A DNA stretch of 64,000 nt from positions 7,861,105-7,925,104 of the forward strand of contig JAJEKV010000045.1 of NCBI GenBank assembly GCA_021234155.1. Reading direction: 5' to 3'. Both the position numbers and the translations under genes were made by a program. Shown here one piece after another: positions 34,136 through 47,437 of the stretch. Each line of letters begins with the position of its first letter. The first letter of the stretch is position 1. The DNA comes from Isoetes taiwanensis (lineage: Eukaryota > Streptophyta > Lycopodiopsida > Isoetales > Isoetaceae). The notes beneath the pieces were generated by a model, which saw only the letters and a program-made list of their open reading frames with translations, did not search any database and was not told the DNA's origin.

Positions 34136-36669
34136 ACATTTTAGTTGATTCCAAAACTACAGATTTTGAGCGAGCGTGCATGTTGGCATAGACGAGTGAT
34201 GCAGGGATGCTTTTTTCCTTGGCATGGGTTCTTGCTTCTATCACATAGTATCAATCGCGTACATACCGTGTTTGTTTTTGGCTAAATCTGATGAAAGATG
34301 ATGTTGGAGACATCGGATTGCATCTGAATGGAGATGGTGAACAAATATACTTACCTTTTCTATTCCGTCATATTTTGTTTTGTCTTGAGGATTTGAACGG
34401 TTTTGCCAGAGCAGATGTAGATCGAACTAATTTCAAGTAAGTATGCTGCTCAACCATAGATTTTCGATCTGGATATGGCAGTCCACAAGTTTCCTAGATT
34501 TAGCTTCTAATTCGAAATCCTTAAAAGTAAGATTTTTCTTTCCATAGTGCTCAAATTCCAGGTATGACTGCCAGTCCTCAGCGGTCTAATGCATTGATTT
34601 GATTTGATGGATAGTGAGTTCTACTAAAAATCTCTGGGGCTATAAAGGGAGCTTGCAATTTTAGATGGACATGGGCCTGATATAGGAGATCCTGCTGCAC
34701 CTCAATAATCAAAGAAGGATCAGAACCAAGTGGTAACATGTGTTCATTCTTTAGTCATTATGCTCCTCTATATTAATATTCTGAGGAAATACCAAAGGGT
34801 TCAAAGATAATGTAGAAAAAGGTGTTTGCTATTTCATTGGTCATTGAGATGCAGATAATCAATCATGATTTTGTGCATGCTGTGGTGCATTGCTAGATTT
34901 GATTTACCTGTACTCGCTATGGTGCCTTGCTAGACTTGCTCTGCCGCTCCCTTCTAGATACACAACGTAAGTCGTCTTTTACTTGCTGCTTGGCATCATT
35001 AAGATTAGACTTGATGTTCTTATATGTTCATACAATATACATGTAATTGCATGATGGTGCTCCATTTCATGGGATTTAGAGTGCTTTGACTATCGGGAAT
35101 GTTACATTACTAGAGTTGATTGGTTATGTTAGAGCTTGCATTACAATTGTTGAAAGAGAAATGGTTCATCTGCAAATTAATAGCTCCACTTATGCCAGAT
35201 ATGACATTTCTGTGTAGTGTATTTCTTAGGATGTCAGTTTACCATAGCTTGGACATTAACTTTGGCATGTCTCAGGTCCCATGTTACTGATGATGGTCAT
35301 CGATCAGCGGAGCTAATTTGATTCATCTAATGGAAGAAAGATCAAGCACAGATCATGAACTATTCAATTGGTAATGATAATAGAGCATAAAAATTGTTTG
35401 TAGTGCGTGCTGAACTTGCAAATAAGTGGTCCATCCCGAATTTTTGTATTGCATATGCAAATTGTGAGGTGTAGATATATAGGTTCTTTGCTGTGTATGT
35501 AGCTTGCACTGGAAACACATATACTGATCTATCATGGATTTTGAAAACGACCATTATGCAAGTTTTATTCTGATTTTGCGAGATTATTAGAGATTGTATG
35601 GATTAGTTCTACCAATATGTATTTCCTTATCTCTTTCCTTACCATTAGACTTTGCCTTCACTTTTAGGTTACTAAAGAAGAGCTTACCAGCTGCAATTAG
35701 CAATTGAAGTCACTGCTTTATTTCTGACTTCCTAGGAAATGCTTGCGAACAAACAATCCATGTAGATGCAGCGTCATGTATATGAAGTTTTATTCCATCA
35801 AGCCTATTGTTTTATGAATAGGCTATGTCTCATCTTGCCTTTTGTCTGCAGGAATGACCCGATAGATGCAATTTCAACAAGATTGCCAGCAGGTAAACAA
35901 CTGAGGCATTTCTCCCAAAGTAAGTATATATTTTTTATTGAAACAACATGCTTGCAAACATGCTAGAATACTTATTTTGAATAGAATTAGGAGGAGGGAC
36001 TTAAAGGTGTTCTATTTGATATCTGAAGGCCAACAACCAAGGTCAGATTGTCAACCTGGAAACTTTGTTTGCTAGATTACTAATGTCTCCAGCATGAGTT
36101 GCTATTGACTATTGTGATTGTTGAGACTCCACTATAGATATACTCCAATCTTACACATAGCTTGATATGCTTTTAGAGTTTAGGGCGTCTTACACAAGAC
36201 AATTCCTTTGAGAACTCTTAAACTCAATCAGCAAATGTGTTGACTGTCAACTTTCCAGTTATGATAAATTTGGATATTACATGAGACTTTTCATAGCATT
36301 CTCAAATTAGAAAAAATTAAAAGTTTTCACAGGTTACCAGGCCGAATCAAGCAAATAGGTAATTGGAGTGCAAAAAACCTATTGATGTTGCCACATTATC
36401 CCATAACGGCTAAACATGGGGATCAATCAAAATACGTAATAAGCAAAAGAAAACAACATGTGAGGTTGGTTTTGGAATATGTAATTTGTGCAAATGTTGA
36501 TACTGCCTTAGGACATTCACATAAAGTAGTTCAATAATTTCAAGTATGAGGGGGGTTATTTAATCAGATTTGAAGTGCATATATTGTTGCCCAGTTTTAT
36601 CTTACGTTAAATTTAGCTGCCTAGATTTTGTTGCTGATGGATACTTATATGTTTTGTTTATGAGGGAGA
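34136..36669. other. Gene-poor AT-rich stretch
   Basis: No protein domain or long frame. One exon-like open stretch at about 34287-34438 (plus; LHLNGDGEQIYLPFLFRH) ends at a good donor CAA|GTAAGTAT, but it has no partner exon that I can see. Nothing else to report. Confidence 0.4.
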
Positions 36670-36776
36670 TCTGTAGGTAGATGAAGGAGAGGAGCCGTCT
36701 TATACAGATCATAGAGCCAGCTCTGTAGGTAGATGGCAGAGAGAAGCCGACTCATACACAGATCATGGCGTCTATA
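36670..36776 (+). repeat. Imperfect tandem duplication, ~52-bp unit
   Basis: CTGTAGGTAGATGAAGGAGAGG...TACAGATCAT is followed by CTGTAGGTAGATGGCAGAGAGA...CACAGATCAT. Confidence 0.7.
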
Positions 36777-37625
36777 ACTTGCATGGAAGAGAGACATCTG
36801 CTACCTTGGTATTTAATTCTCATTTTCTAGCCACTCATTCTGCACATAGGTTTTATGATTGAAATCTGATTTCTATGCTTATGTCTATATATATTGTGTG
36901 TATATTTTCAGCTTATAATTTGTTGCAGAGAGAGGGCTGCACTAATTGTATGTGAGTACAATTTGCAATAGGCGACATTCTAATGAGTATACAGCAAGCA
37001 CACCATGAAGGAAGAACACATTCTAAGTACTGCTAATTAGAAAAAGAAATAAGTTCTAATTATTATCATGGTCTCCACAGACCTATAAAAGGGACCTATA
37101 AAAGGTTGTCCTTTATATTATCTCTTTTATGGGGCTTGGCTTACACAAGGAATTCTTAAAATACATCTTTGCATTCATTACAAAATGAAGGAGGCTTTGA
37201 TCTTGATTGCATGCCATAGATTGGTGCACATATAGGGAAGATGGATGAAAGGATCTAAATCTCGCATAATATCAAATGATCATTAAGTCCTAATACAAGA
37301 AATTATAAAATTCTTAGAATATAGAAACATTAATGACAAATTAGAAGTTTTGATTGAAGGATGTGAGGCTTTATATATAAGTACTTATTTACTAAAAGTA
37401 TTTGGTTTAGTATGCTTATCAACAAAAAGTGGATCTACTCATATGATAAAATAGTCAAATTCCAAGTACATTATTGCTTTCAAACAATAATCTAGATAAA
37501 TAAGCTTACTTTCTCAGGATATATTGGAATACAGATGAACTTATAGATGTTCAAGTTCCACGATTATGCTTCGCTTCACCGACACTTGCACCCCAACACC
37601 ATTACGTAAAGTTCTCCAACAATTA

Positions 37626-37767
37626 CGCTCCCTCTTCTTCATCACATAAAGAATCTAAAAGGTGACATGACAAATGTATAGTAGACAGACCATTTTCGCT
37701 CCCTCTTCTTCATCTCATAAAGAATCTAAAAGGTGACATGACAAATGTATAGTAGACAGACCATTTT
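37626..37767 (+). repeat. Near-perfect 71-bp tandem duplication
   Basis: 37626-37696 and 37697-37767 differ at one base (ATCACA / ATCTCA). Recent tandem duplication in non-coding DNA. Confidence 0.95.
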
Positions 37768-38639
37768 CCACTTGATTGCAAAACCTGTGAATTATTTCTA
37801 TGGAAAACATTAGGTAAGCTACAAGTTATATTAGTCAACATACGAACCTCCATGAGATTTTGTCGATCCATGTACATTATTTGAATAACTATTGTCTTAT
37901 GCGTTTACACTTCCATGAAAAGCCTTCATTATCTACACTTTACTTCTCTTAAGGGGCACGTGCATTACCAGATTCTACTACCATCTCCAGAGTTTATCAC
38001 ATGTTAGACCTATGTCCGGCAACGCCGGCCATCTGTTACTAGTGCTATATATCCACCAAAACAACGTCGTCCGAAAACATATTAAATGCATCATTCGTGG
38101 ACCAACAGGAAGTAGTGCAACAAAGCAAAACAATAAATAGTCTCGTGGATCGAGGGGATGAAGGGGTAGAGCAACAAAGACTAATGCTAATGGCGCAACA
38201 TGGATAATTACGAAAAGGATAGATGAAAAACCTATGGAGAAAATGACGCAGAGGGACAATAGAAGAGAATGTCAGGGAGCAGTACCAACTATGCCTTCCA
38301 CAATAAATTGCATTGAATAAAGAAAAATCACAAGGACGCGCAATTAAATTATCAGAACCCATAGAAAAGGGAATAAGAGTAAAGCTAGAGGGCAAAAAAT
38401 AAAACAGTGAAAAAGTTTCTGCAGAAAATGTATAAGATAAACAATAAGAAAACCAGAATATCAACGAAAGAACCAACCATCCACATCTCAACAAAAATAG
38501 AACAAGAGTAGATACTAAAAACTGAAATAATGTTAAATGGGCCTGTGACCGTTATGTACCTGTCAAAGCAACAACCGGAACATACAAATGCATCATTTCA
38601 TCCAGTTGAAGAAAGGATCAACCTTATGCAATATTGAAG
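37768..38639. other. Non-coding stretch
   Basis: Short minus-strand frames of 93 and 149 codons (37978-38494) are Cys/Leu/Phe-rich and overlap each other; no domain and no sign of coding constraint. Confidence 0.4.
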
Positions 38640-38735
38640 AATAAATCAAGTTGATGTAATGAAGAAAAAGGTGGTCTCCCAAGGGAAAAATACGTCAAAG
38701 CAAAAATATGCTATGGAAGCATCCGAAACAATGGA

Positions 38736-39010
38736 AAAAATGAGGAGCAGAACAGAGCTATAAGCATTGGAACAACAACCCAGATTATGAATATCGCAAC
38801 AAAGATCATAAAGGCTAATCAGGCCAAAGGATCCATAGAGCAAAAAAGGGGCAGATGGGTCTAATAAATGGTTGAATACTACACATCTAGATTGAAAATC
38901 TTTAGGCTCAGGAACGCTAGTGCCGAGTGGCATATTATGTTCCTAGAGACATCAATAAATATGTGCCAAATATCTGCCGAAATGAAATCAGTAATGTGCA
39001 CTCCATAAAC
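38736..39010 (+). repeat. Dispersed repeat X, copy 1
   Basis: Shares blocks in the same order with 60113-60390: AATGAGGAGCAGAACARAGC, AATATCRCAAC, ACATCTAGATTG, GAGTGGCATATTAT, CCAAATATCTGC. Same strand in both places. Some reading in the minus frame is shared too (ADIWHIFI / ADIWYIFI), but no domain. Confidence 0.7.
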
Positions 39011-39316
39011 CTGCAGCAAAATATCAACAAGAAGAACTAAGCGAGGTATCATGCAAGCCAAACATTTGAAATAAACCTGCATAATCCCCCATGCTAGACA
39101 TAGCAGAAAATGTTACGGAAACAAAGCAAAAAATTAGATCAAGCAAAGTAGAGCAAGGGGACCAAATAGGCTACGGGAAACAACTTGATGAAGGAAATGG
39201 AAGAGCTAGGAACAAAAGATTGATCAAAATAAATAGGCAAGAACTTAGAGCAACAAAAATAAAAACAAAGCACTAAGAAAGAGTAGAAAGGAAATTGAAG
39301 AAGCAATGAAAACAAG

Positions 39317-39405
39317 GTGCTGCGCACGGAGGGTTGCCCTCCAATTTCTCGAGGGTGAAGTGGCCTAAATCAAACCATGAAGTCATGTTTTCACAATATT
39401 TAAAT
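39317..39405 (+). repeat. Dispersed repeat Y, copy 1 (contains GGAGGG/CCCTCC hairpin)
   Basis: AACAAGGTGCTGCGCACGG...GGTTGCCCTCC...GAGGGTGAAGTGGC matches the reverse complement of 59233-59318. Confidence 0.8.
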
Positions 39406-40249
39406 TAAAATAGACCCCTACCATGTTCTGACAATCAATTTGTAGGCCCCCTACATTCATGTACAAGCCCCTCCACAAGTGCCCCTCGATTGAATTGTGT
39501 ATGCAATTGAGTTATTTAATGTTGTAGAAGTGTCCATACGCGTTTTATGTCATGCAGACACAATCACAGTTCGGATTTGGCCTGTTCAAGTGCTTCAGAG
39601 AAAGCATAGCCAAAATATTAGCCATAGCCAAAATGGTCTTCACACAAACATCAATTGGTTCCAGATCCATATGCTTTTTTTTTTTTTTTTTTGCAGCAAA
39701 GGAGCTGCTTGTTCCAGACAGAGGCCATGGCCATTTACAACCGATTTGCATTTTTTTTAGCCGATTTCACAGTTGCTTGGATTTGATTAGACAGAAGCCA
39801 TGGCTCTCTCTGCTGTGGCATCGATTCAAGCAACTAATCAAAGGTAAAAAGGTTTGAGCTTCTATGCTGGAATGTGTGCTTTAGAGCTTTTGGTAACTGG
39901 AAAGGATGGTTTTGTTTTAAAACAAGCAGCTTATTGGCCCTTTTGAATGGGTTGTTGTATGTATATAAGTACTACTTTCTGTGATTTCTCTCTAAGTTTT
40001 TTGTTTATAATCATTTCAGCATTACTACTTACATGATCATTTTCTGTATCCTCCATGGTTAGCATATCTGGTCATGTGCATATTTTACGCTTAAAAATTT
40101 CAAAGTTAAGCACTTCTTCAATTAAGTAATATATTAGAATGTACAGATTATCATTCTAGGCGTCATACATAAGCCATGGAAAAAAGCCAGCCAAATTCAG
40201 ATATCCAAGTTTCAATATCATTGCTCATGCATCTCTGATCTTCCCTGAG
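39406..40249. other. Non-coding stretch with T-run
   Basis: A run of about 20 T's near 39673-39692; no gene or domain. Confidence 0.4.
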
Positions 40250-40745
40250 AATCATATCTATACATGCAGAAGAGCTTACAGAAATGGGTCGAGCTTGGAG
40301 CAGGCAGTCAGAATAATCCATTTAGATCTTTTCAAAACAAATCAGTGCTGCAAAGGACTTCATGGTTTTGCTTCAATAGCATGCAAATGGCCAAGAAAAT
40401 GTGTCGAATCCATGTACTAGCCACGAAATAGACATCTACCTAAAGGGCATTTTGGCCTAAGAAACCCGCACATACCACTGGAAGCGCCGTTAAGGTGATC
40501 ATATTTCATCTTTGCATCTCTGAATCATATCAGCTTATGCGGAAGACCTTGGTCAATATCGCAGCCTGTCATAACGTGTTCTTCTGCTTGCAAAAATAGA
40601 TCAAGCTTGGACACATCTCTAGTCTTTCTTATCGGCATATGTAGAAGCCTATTTTAATGCATTAAATTTGGAGCAGCTTCGTAGCTTGCCAGAATATATT
40701 CCATAGATCTTCTGAGCAGATCGATGTTGCAAAGGTTTGCGTACC
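40250..40745 (+). repeat. Diverged local repeats
   Basis: TTGGAGCAG...CCATTTAGATCTT...CAGTGCTGCAAAGG (40293-40350) resembles TTGGAGCAG...CCATAGATCTT...GATGTTGCAAAGG (40669-40735), an old local duplication. Confidence 0.5.
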
Positions 40746-41189
40746 TGTTCTAGTTCAGTAGAATGATTCCATGAGAGGTCAAAAAAATCGAAATGATCTC
40801 ATGAATCAGTTTTAGAAACGAAAAATGCATTCAGAAGTATCAAAACTTTGAGGCAGGTCCATATTGAACGGCCGAGCACATTGCCAGACTAGTCTATTGT
40901 TGCTAAATCCTAAGCCATATCTTTGCTTTCAGACCGGTGATTCGTTCATAAATGGTCATTAAACCTTAAGGAGATCTACCTTGTTAGCTCATATTTACCT
41001 GATTATAAAGGTTTATTCATGAAATTTTTAATACTATTATATTTAGTATTTAACATTAGGTCTAAGCCTGTTCAAATGATAAATCATTTTCAATGACTAT
41101 GCTCAAGTTAAATCATTGGAAGTGTTCCCATAGATAGTCTAATATATATAAAAAAAAAAAAAAAAAAAAACCCACAGGACATTTGCATT
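40746..41189. other. Non-coding stretch with A-run
   Basis: Ends in a run of about 20 A's near 41150-41170; no gene seen. Confidence 0.4.
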
Positions 41190-41435
41190 TCTTTAGGTAT
41201 AGCTTCCCACCCCACTTCTTTAGGTATAGCTTCCCACCCCACAATCCTAAACCTGTGAGACCATCTTCCATGTCTAGATTTAAGTCACCCCTTGCACCTA
41301 CATGACTTAGATAGATTCTTCCATGTCTAGACTTAAGTCACCCCTCAAACCTACATGACTTAGGCAAGTTTTCCACCATGTCTAGACTTAAGTGACCCCT
41401 CGAACCTACATGACTTAGGCAGGTTTCCACGCCTC
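41190..41435 (+). repeat. Minisatellite cluster (27-bp x2 and ~66-bp x3)
   Basis: TTCTTTAGGTATAGCTTCCC-type unit twice (41190-41242), then three ~66-bp units each with CCATGTCTAGA.TTAAGT.ACCCCT and CCTACATGACTTAG. A 16-bp doublet (GTGAACTCCTCTTACT) follows at about 41888-41920. Confidence 0.85.
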
Positions 41436-42242
41436 AACTATATCCATTGATTTTCAAGCTACACCTGCTGACAGGTGCCCAATGGGGCTTTACCACTAGT
41501 AAAGCAGCATCAACTTGGGCAAGATTATTTGTAATGGCCAGTTGAACTAATGTTTGACAACTTTGGAACTTTGTCAAATTTGTACATATTGATAGTAGGA
41601 ATATTTTGAGAATTCTCTTATACTTAAAGGATAGATGTACTCAGAAGATTCATTCTAAAGCATGTCAAAGCTTATAAGCAAGCATGAGAAGAAGGATGGT
41701 TATCATCCCAAACATGTACGGACTTGCATGTTATAGCTCCTGCCTTGCAAGTTAAGTTTACAATATTCAACAATGTCCAAATAACCTTGCAAAACATTAA
41801 ACATTTGCAACTTTGATCCTGCAAAAAGCATAAAAAGTTATTAAATCAGCAACAGCAACCTCATAAATTAGGCTAATTAGCAAGTCTGTGAACTCCTCTT
41901 ACTGTGAACTCCTCTTACAGTTAATGCCCAGTGTAAGTAAAGGCAATATCATTGTCTCCTATTGCCATGAAAAATATAGAGTTGGATATGATCCTTAAGC
42001 AGAATTAGGGCTTTGCTGAGCGAGAAGCTTCTTTACCCTCTAAAAATTATTGACTTGTGATGACAAAGGAGCAGAATATTCCAGATTATCATGAAGCACC
42101 TTCGTATCCAAAAAAGTAAAACATACTGAAAAATAGATAGATATAGATAGATAGATAGACTTTTTATGTCAGGCCACGGTGGCAACATCAATGAGGACAT
42201 ATAACAGACCCGCAAACTAGGCAAAGCAAAACAAATACCTTA
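41436..42242. other. Non-coding stretch before the LTR element
   Basis: Contains a (GATA)n-type run near 42130-42160 followed by a segment (about 42165-42215) that resembles 48805-48850, a possible SINE 3' end with its tail. No gene seen. Confidence 0.45.
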
Positions 42243-42247
42243 CATTG

Positions 42248-43923
42248 TGTGACGCTCCCTGAATATATACGACACCCAGCCGTATACATACAGGGACTTT
42301 CCCCTCCCATGGCAACCAACTTGCCATGAGCAGGGCCCTCCGTCTATTTCGGGCCATCTATGAAATGATGCCCGAAAGAAGGACACGAAGGGGTCATTCG
42401 GCCCATGCCTTCAATGGGACTCCTACGTCGCGGAAGCATGAATACAAGGGTTAGCACACAGCATAAATCATATATAAATAACCACCACGAAGGGTGGTGC
42501 ATCCATCCAAATACCAACGGCATAGAATATGCATCTAAACCTAAGAAAACACCCAAACCCCGGGTTCTACCCGGCTCGGACTCGGTGAGGATCGGTGGCC
42601 GGTACTGGGCCTCAAGAGATCGGCAGACCGAGTCTTGGCATGGCGTTGGCGGCATAGAACATCGGCTAGGGTTGACCACTCCATCCGCCCCTCCTGTGCA
42701 CACTTTGCGGATGGGTCAATTCACGCTTATGGCCCGCTATAGCCTTAGGAGAGACGCAGTTCAAGGTATCACCCTTTGAGCCTACTCCTCGGTTCATGGC
42801 GCCTGGTCCGATGAGGCAGGTCGGGGAAGCGTCCCCTCGAGAATCACGGTGGTTCCATGGGTGAGCTAGAGAATCGTGCCGCATCAGTGACCCCAGCATC
42901 CGTGCAGACTTACTCACCCTAAATCTACTCAAAGTGCAAGGTGCTCCATACGGATCACACCTCTACACCCGAGGGAGTGTCGGACCCATACCGGCCCTCA
43001 CGTGACCGGCTATCAGGCCTAGCCCTTTGTAGGAGTCTCGGGGAGCCTTGTATGCTCGTGCAAGACCCCACCCCTCATGTCACCACTGTGTTCCTTGTCA
43101 TGCGGTGCTAAGCCGGACCATAGCATCTAGGACCCGGTGGGCTCTTGTGCCTGAGGCCGCAATATTGGGAATTACAGGGGTTTTATCTAGGAACATACTA
43201 ATTATATGAGTTGGAGGTCTCTACCCGCCCTTATTTCCCCATTTCAGTGATACCATACAAAGAACTATCAATCCATCCTTTTTAGGAACCAAACCCAGAA
43301 TCGAATATAAAGAGAACTTACCTTTACAATCAAGGGTTAGTTCCTACCATTAAAAACTGAGAGAACAGACGAGAACATCACAACAAGTGCCCAACGGGCG
43401 CTACCTAGAATTCACAACTAAACTACTACCAACCCGGTGTTTGTTTGGACCCGTTATCGTGGGGTGCTTCCATAGTCTTTGTCTGAAGGGTGGTAGCAGC
43501 AGCTAGGGGTTGTTTAGTGATTTTGGTGAGGTCAGCAGGTCCTTGGGCTCGGCTGCTTGGGCGCTCAGCAGGTCCTTGGCAGCTCGAGCAGTCCTTGGGC
43601 TCAGTGCTCCTTTGGCCAATGACTCCTCTCCTCCATCTCCTCTGCTCCTAATTCGAATTGGGGCACAAAACCCTAATTTGGGTGTCCAAAATGGAAACCA
43701 TGCCTTGCCCAATCGATTTGGGCCAAGTGGCACCCTTGTTGGTGCTAATTAACTAATTTAGCTTAATTAGGGTAATTAGGCTATATACTTTATAATTATC
43801 CACAATGGATTTATTAACATAGCTAAATAAAACCATTGTGGTGATGCCTATAGCCAATTACCCCTTATGTCCTAGTGGCGTGTCGCGTGCATCATTATAC
43901 CGTATGAATGCACGGGCGTCACA
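42248..43923 (-). repeat. 3' LTR (minus strand) of the 42-52 kb element
   Basis: 1676 bp, about 90% or more similar by eye to 50671-52350. On the minus strand it follows the purine-rich AAGGTGGGAGAA at 43924-43935. Confidence 0.9.
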
Positions 43924-43935
43924 TTCTCCCACCTT
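43924..43935 (-). other. Polypurine tract
   Basis: Minus strand reads AAGGTGGGAGAA directly before TGTGACG, the usual plus-strand primer of gypsy elements. Confidence 0.7.
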
Positions 43936-46900
43936 AAAATGATCTTTGTCCTCGACATCGGGACTATTGTTGCGGGCAGCACATCATGATCATCGCTTAG
44001 GAGTGTTAAAAGTGAGCGGTGAAAGTTTGTGGAAGTGTCCTTTGTTTCATCTGTGGTGACGAGCTCACACTCTATCTATGTTAGAAAGCATTCTTTCTAT
44101 AGATACAGTAGCGATTATATATTAAAGGCGGTATAGATATAAAGAACTTCCATTTGTTGTTATATTATAATCTGAGTTATTAACCTCATGGCGATTAATA
44201 GAAAGTCATTCTAATCATATTAACTTTTGTGTGTATATGTATTATATTCTCCCTTCACTTTACAATTTCGTTTTCCTATTTTGGTACAATTTTAACAACT
44301 CATATATTGCTATTGTGAGTGTTTAGATGCCTCGACATTTATAGTTACCCTTTAATAGAATTATATATTGTACCAGTATATTCCATTTTGACCTATATCG
44401 TTAACGTTATCTAAGTCTCGTTATTCCCTTAGGGTTTTGTGTAAGACATACATACTTATCCCCTTCTATTATATTTGATTATGTGTTTAATAACTGGCGA
44501 TTATCTTTAATGTTTCCACAATCACACTTTCTATCTTTAGCATAGATTGCGGTCACATGAGGACACATATTAATTCATTGGTTATGTTTGTACATTTACG
44601 GGCGTCCCGATATTCTTATATTTGAATTACTTATTTATTTTATTGTTATTTTCATAAATTTATCACACATACAGTGCAGTGCGGTGGCGTATACATTCAG
44701 CGTAATTGGTAGATGCGCCCGGCCGCTATCCGGCGGTGCTATGGCTATGCAATCGTCTGTATCATAGAAGGCCGATTCGACTATGGTGTTCATGGAAGCA
44801 TGAAACCATCGTGGTGCGCCTGAGCACTGTTAGATGATGATAAGCGAGGAGGTCAGGGCTCCTACTTGAAGTAGAAGTCTTTGAATGTTGGGAATAAGGG
44901 TGTTAAGATATCCCTAATTTGGATGGATACTTTCGAGAAAATTGGTATGGCGATGTTTGGTATCTAAGAGAAATCTTTGGACCTAAAAATTACGAGGATT
45001 GATGTATGATCGCGGCATCTAGGTTGCTATTCAATGTAGAAGGAATTTGGATATATACGATATATACGGTGGAGAAGTGGTTTATGATTATCTACTATAG
45101 ACCATGTTAAGGAGGTACTATGCCAAGGTGGAAGCTGGATTATAAGTACCCGACTCACGAGAGGGAAAACACTTTAAAAGTGTAGGTTTGATTCGTGGAG
45201 CGGTAGAGAATAATGTGTATGAGAATGTTGATCCATAAATTATGGATTATAAAATTACACATATATTGTGTTTGGTAAAGAGATTGATGTTCTGAGGTGT
45301 GAAACAAAGACGCAAGATTATAGGCGACTAAAGAAGACCCGTAGGCACGTGAATACACTTAATAACGTTGGTCAAATGCATGATCCTTATGCAGGGTGAA
45401 AATTAAAGAAATGGCGGATCCTATGTCGGTAGGGGTATGTAGACAGGATAAGAGGCGGACAATAGTGTGGGGCGTAGTTTTCCCACAAAGGTGAAGAGAG
45501 CTGAGGTCGAAGCCCGGAAGGCGAGGAATAAGCGATACGTGAAGATCTTTGGAATGGAAGAGCGAGAATTGCTAGCAAAGGGTGCAACCGTCTGAAAAGC
45601 TACAAAGTATGTTGGACTCTGGCGGAAGCTTATTCTATGAAGGAAAGTTGACGTTGAACTAATGATACATTAGGAAGGCAAGTAATGTACCCACGACAAG
45701 TGGGAGACAAGAGGTGCTTGAAAGTTGTTGTAAACAATGTTTCAAATATAGAGAGTTTGGAGGGACACTTTGAAGAGACCAAAGCACGGAATATGAAGAA
45801 GGGAGGCATCCAATGAACATCCGCCAAGGAGGATGTGCTATGGACTTGGTATCGTGTGTGCATCCAGAGGAGTAGTTCAGCGTTGGTAGATGTGTATTAG
45901 GACCATTTACTAGGAACATAACTAGAAAAAAGATAGGGTATATACTAGAACTTTTAGTTCACATATATGAATCTGGAGGTAATGAAGATAAGAATTCCTA
46001 TAGTAGACATCAAGTATGGCCACTAGGAACTTAGGGTGGCATGTGCCCCTATGGAATTTATGACTAGGCGTGAGGACCAAGGCAACCTAAGGATAGAGAG
46101 TCTAGAAGGTGTGGTGTGAAATCCCACGGCATATATAGGAGAAGCATCTAGGGGCTCGTCAAGCGAATCATATATGAGTCAAGAGTTAGGGTTGGTGCAC
46201 ACATGTTACTATATCTCATAATAACAACGTAGTGGTTTAGGATGTTTGAAGGATTTAGTAGTGTATTACATACTACACTAGCGAGGATATCAAGGATGTC
46301 GATTGTGACATCGGATGTATGTCATATTAAAAGATAATAGAATATTAGGTACAAAGGCGAGGGAAATATTACTTGACAAGGTTTCTGAAGGAGCATAATG
46401 ATATGCTTATATACGAGATATTGGGTTAGGTATGCTTTACGGAGATAAGCATTCAAGTTATCGAATGGTTAGAGTTGATTATCTTAGATACGTCGGTACT
46501 AAGGAAGGCGAGAAAAGTTTAAATGGTGAGAATAGCTAGAGTAAGTCTAGCATATCACGGTGATATTACGTTCAAAAACATCCAGAGGATGGTTGGAGCG
46601 GTATTGGAATAACAGATAATGAGAGCTTAACTACTCAAAGGTTCTAGATACCAATGTATTAGTTCAGCGTTATAAGCTAAGAGCATTTATTTGGTTTTGG
46701 GAATGAAAAGATATATAAGAATATCGCGTCCCACGATGGAAGATAAGAAGAATGCGATGACTTTGGCGATTATACCTTTAGGGGTAACCAAGAAGAGGGC
46801 ATTACATAGGAATTCCAAGTCAGATAAAATCAAAGGCGAGGTGTATTGATCGAGCGGTTGTGGTTATATAGACCGGTAGTCCATATAATCGAAGAGTTAC

Positions 46901-47175
46901 CCTACTTGCGGTGAACAATTCTAGATGCAGTAGAAATTTTGGAGGATCCGTTTCCTTGCGGCATAGACCCGTTAGAGATTATGACTTTGAAACTCTTAAG
47001 AGGGTAAGGAATTGGATAATCATATGGGCGGTTACTAAGATTGAAACATTGGATTTTTCCTATTAGAAGACCGGGGTTTTAGTGCCTATAAGCTTCATTA
47101 TGAGGGAGCCAAAGGCGACAACATTCAAAGGGATCAAAAGTTGAGGTTGACATGCTAACTTAAGATAAATAGGTT

Positions 47176-47437
47176 AGGTGTGACAAAACATGGCGAAACG
47201 CAAATTAACTGAAGGAACCTTTAGAAAAGGCCTTGGACTGTGGTAGAAACCTTTGGAACTATGGCATAATCCCATGGGAAAATTATAGTTTATGTACGGG
47301 GTTAAAGTACCATAAGTTTAAATTCATCCCTTTTAGGTCAACCCCTTAGGTTAAGATACTCCATGGTGGCGTACCTTTATTGGGTGGCGATGTCGGCTTA
47401 TTTATACATATACCATATAAATACATGGAACGTCACA
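47176..47437 (-). repeat. LTR-like segment nested in the interior
   Basis: Starts TGTGACA and ends ACGTCACA; on the minus strand a purine-rich AAGAGGGGGTGAA sits just before TGTGACGT, and TATA-like words occur in the first 60 bases. Looks like the 3' LTR of a second, smaller minus-strand element. Confidence 0.45.

Noticed and set aside
45387-45919. Gypsy RT or integrase relic in minus-strand frames of 66-86 codons
   Set aside because: No catalytic motif could be aligned; the frames are Cys/Leu/Ser-rich and frame choice is arbitrary.
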